Assembly: GCA_016789295.1 (NCBI GenBank)
Contig: JAEUQL010000184.1
Coordinates: 1-7,153, forward strand
Length of the DNA: 7,153 bases
From: Blastocatellia bacterium
Lineage (GTDB): Bacteria; Acidobacteriota; Blastocatellia; Chloracidobacteriales; JADJPF01
Direction of reading: 5' to 3'
Position numbers and translations under genes: made by a program
The notes under the pieces: generated by a model
Database searches by the model: none
Seen by the model: the letters and a program-made list of their open reading frames with translations, nothing else
What the model was told of the DNA's origin: nothing
In this document: one piece after another, positions 6,506 to 7,153 of the stretch
Layout of the letters: each line of letters starts with the position of its first letter
Numbering within the stretch: position 1 is the stretch's first letter

Positions 6506-7093
6506 TTAATAATTTATGTAACCATCCAAGTTTCTCTTCATCTCTTGTCGCGCACGATGAAGATCCATCTTTATCTTTCCAACAGACCAGCCAGTAATCT
6601 CCGATATCTCTTCATAAGTTTGTTGGTGGAAAAGCTTGAGGATAAAGACTGTTCGCCAATCTTCTGAAAGCGTTTGTAATGCACGCTGCATCAAGAGGTT
6701 AAGTTCTGAGCTAAGTAGCTGCTCATCGGGTTTAAGGCCAGTGTCCTTTAGATTGAGGCTTACAGGCTCATCGAGAGCTACTTTCTGTCCAAATCTTCGA
6801 TTCTCTTCGCGTTGTGATTTCAAAACTTCTCTAACAGTATTACGAGCTATTCCAAAAAGCCAGGTTGAAAATTTACTGCTATCTCTCAAGCTATTTAAGT
6901 TACGATAAGCACGTACAAAAGACTCTTGCATCAACTCTTCTGCTGTATGCCTGTTACCAACCATCTGATAGATAAAATCGAGCACAGGCTTGCTGTAGCG
7001 AACAAAAAGAAGATGAAAAGCTTCTGTGTCGCCCTGCTGACAGCGATAAACAAGTTCAGATATGTCGGTGACTATCTCCACTTTTGTTGACAC
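6506..7093 (-). CDS. ECF-family RNA polymerase sigma factor (sigma-70 regions 2 and 4)
   Basis: A 195-residue sigma factor with only regions 2 and 4, as in extracytoplasmic function sigmas of the RpoE/SigW type. Region 2 spans about 25-95 and includes AEELMQESFVRAYRNL (51-66), which contacts core polymerase and the -10 element, and FSTWLFGIARN (75-85). A charged linker (96-130) follows. Region 4 (about 131-187) has LSEDWRTVFILK and the helix-turn-helix TYEEISEITGWSVGKIKMDLHRAR (159-182, quoted across its turn) for the -35 element. The start is GTG at 7093: an in-frame TAG lies only two codons upstream, and AAGG is 11 bases before the GTG, so initiation is probably modest. It is first in a pair with the anti-sigma/TonB gene and probably drives its own operon, though no promoter can be fixed because the window ends 60 bases upstream. 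The exact ECF group cannot be told from sequence alone. Confidence 0.95.
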   Translation of the reverse strand: MSTKVEIVTDISELVYRCQQGDTEAFHLLFVRYSKPVLDFIYQMVGNRHTAEELMQESFVRAYRNLNSLRDSSKFSTWLFGIARNTVREVLKSQREENRRFGQKVALDEPVSLNLKDTGLKPDEQLLSSELNLLMQRALQTLSEDWRTVFILKLFHQQTYEEISEITGWSVGKIKMDLHRARQEMKRNLDGYINY

Positions 7094-7153
7094 GATCTAG
7101 TGTACCTTTGTGCTTCTATTTAGTGAGTGGATAGATTGATTGGTCTGTTTCAA

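Noticed and set aside
7094..7153. Promoter for the sigma operon
   Set aside because: TTGAAA at the window edge and TAAATA nearer the gene are not at a usable spacing, and no ECF-type -35/-10 pair fits; the upstream region is cut off.

Overview
The window is ordinary-looking bacterial chromosome of moderate to low GC. It carries seven protein genes packed into two converging groups, with no rRNA, tRNA, CRISPR array or insertion sequence that I can see. The best lineage clue is the protein at 5230-6486. It joins an N-terminal zinc anti-sigma finger, one membrane span, a poly-Gly/SKGRLP segment, a Pro/Gly-rich spacer and a C-terminal TonB domain. I know this layout mainly from Acidobacteriota, so that phylum is my inferred source; nothing else in the window fixes the taxonomy.

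Plus strand, 1-3717: a large protein enters from the left edge already in frame (its true start lies outside the window) and ends at 2701. Its function is unresolved. It has a winged-helix-like beginning, an acidic linker and a late Cys-x-Cys motif, and it recalls the C-terminal part of large DUF6079/PglY-type ATPases, but only weakly. A DUF2520/Rossmann dehydrogenase-like protein (2729-3511) follows, then a 68-residue unknown protein (3511-3717) that overlaps its neighbour by one base. A 12-codon minicistron with a better ribosome binding site than the gene after it bridges the first junction.

Minus strand, 7153-3729: an ECF sigma factor (7093-6506) is followed after 19 bases by its presumed membrane anti-sigma/TonB partner (6486-5230). 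After a 186-base intergenic region rich in inverted repeats come queE for queuosine biosynthesis (5043-4408) and, four bases later, a secreted VanX/DdpX-type D-Ala-D-Ala dipeptidase (4403-3729). The two groups converge with 11 bases between stop codons.

The sigma/anti-sigma pair reads as an envelope-sensing regulatory unit, while queE and the dipeptidase share transcription rather than an obvious pathway. I found no convincing undescribed system. The points most worth checking are the identity of the large truncated protein, the minicistron junction, the structured leader ahead of queE and the anti-sigma/TonB fusion. Two starts suggested by longest-frame reading (86 for the large protein, 4424 for the dipeptidase) look wrong, and for the small gene ATG at 3511 is preferred over TTG at 3508.
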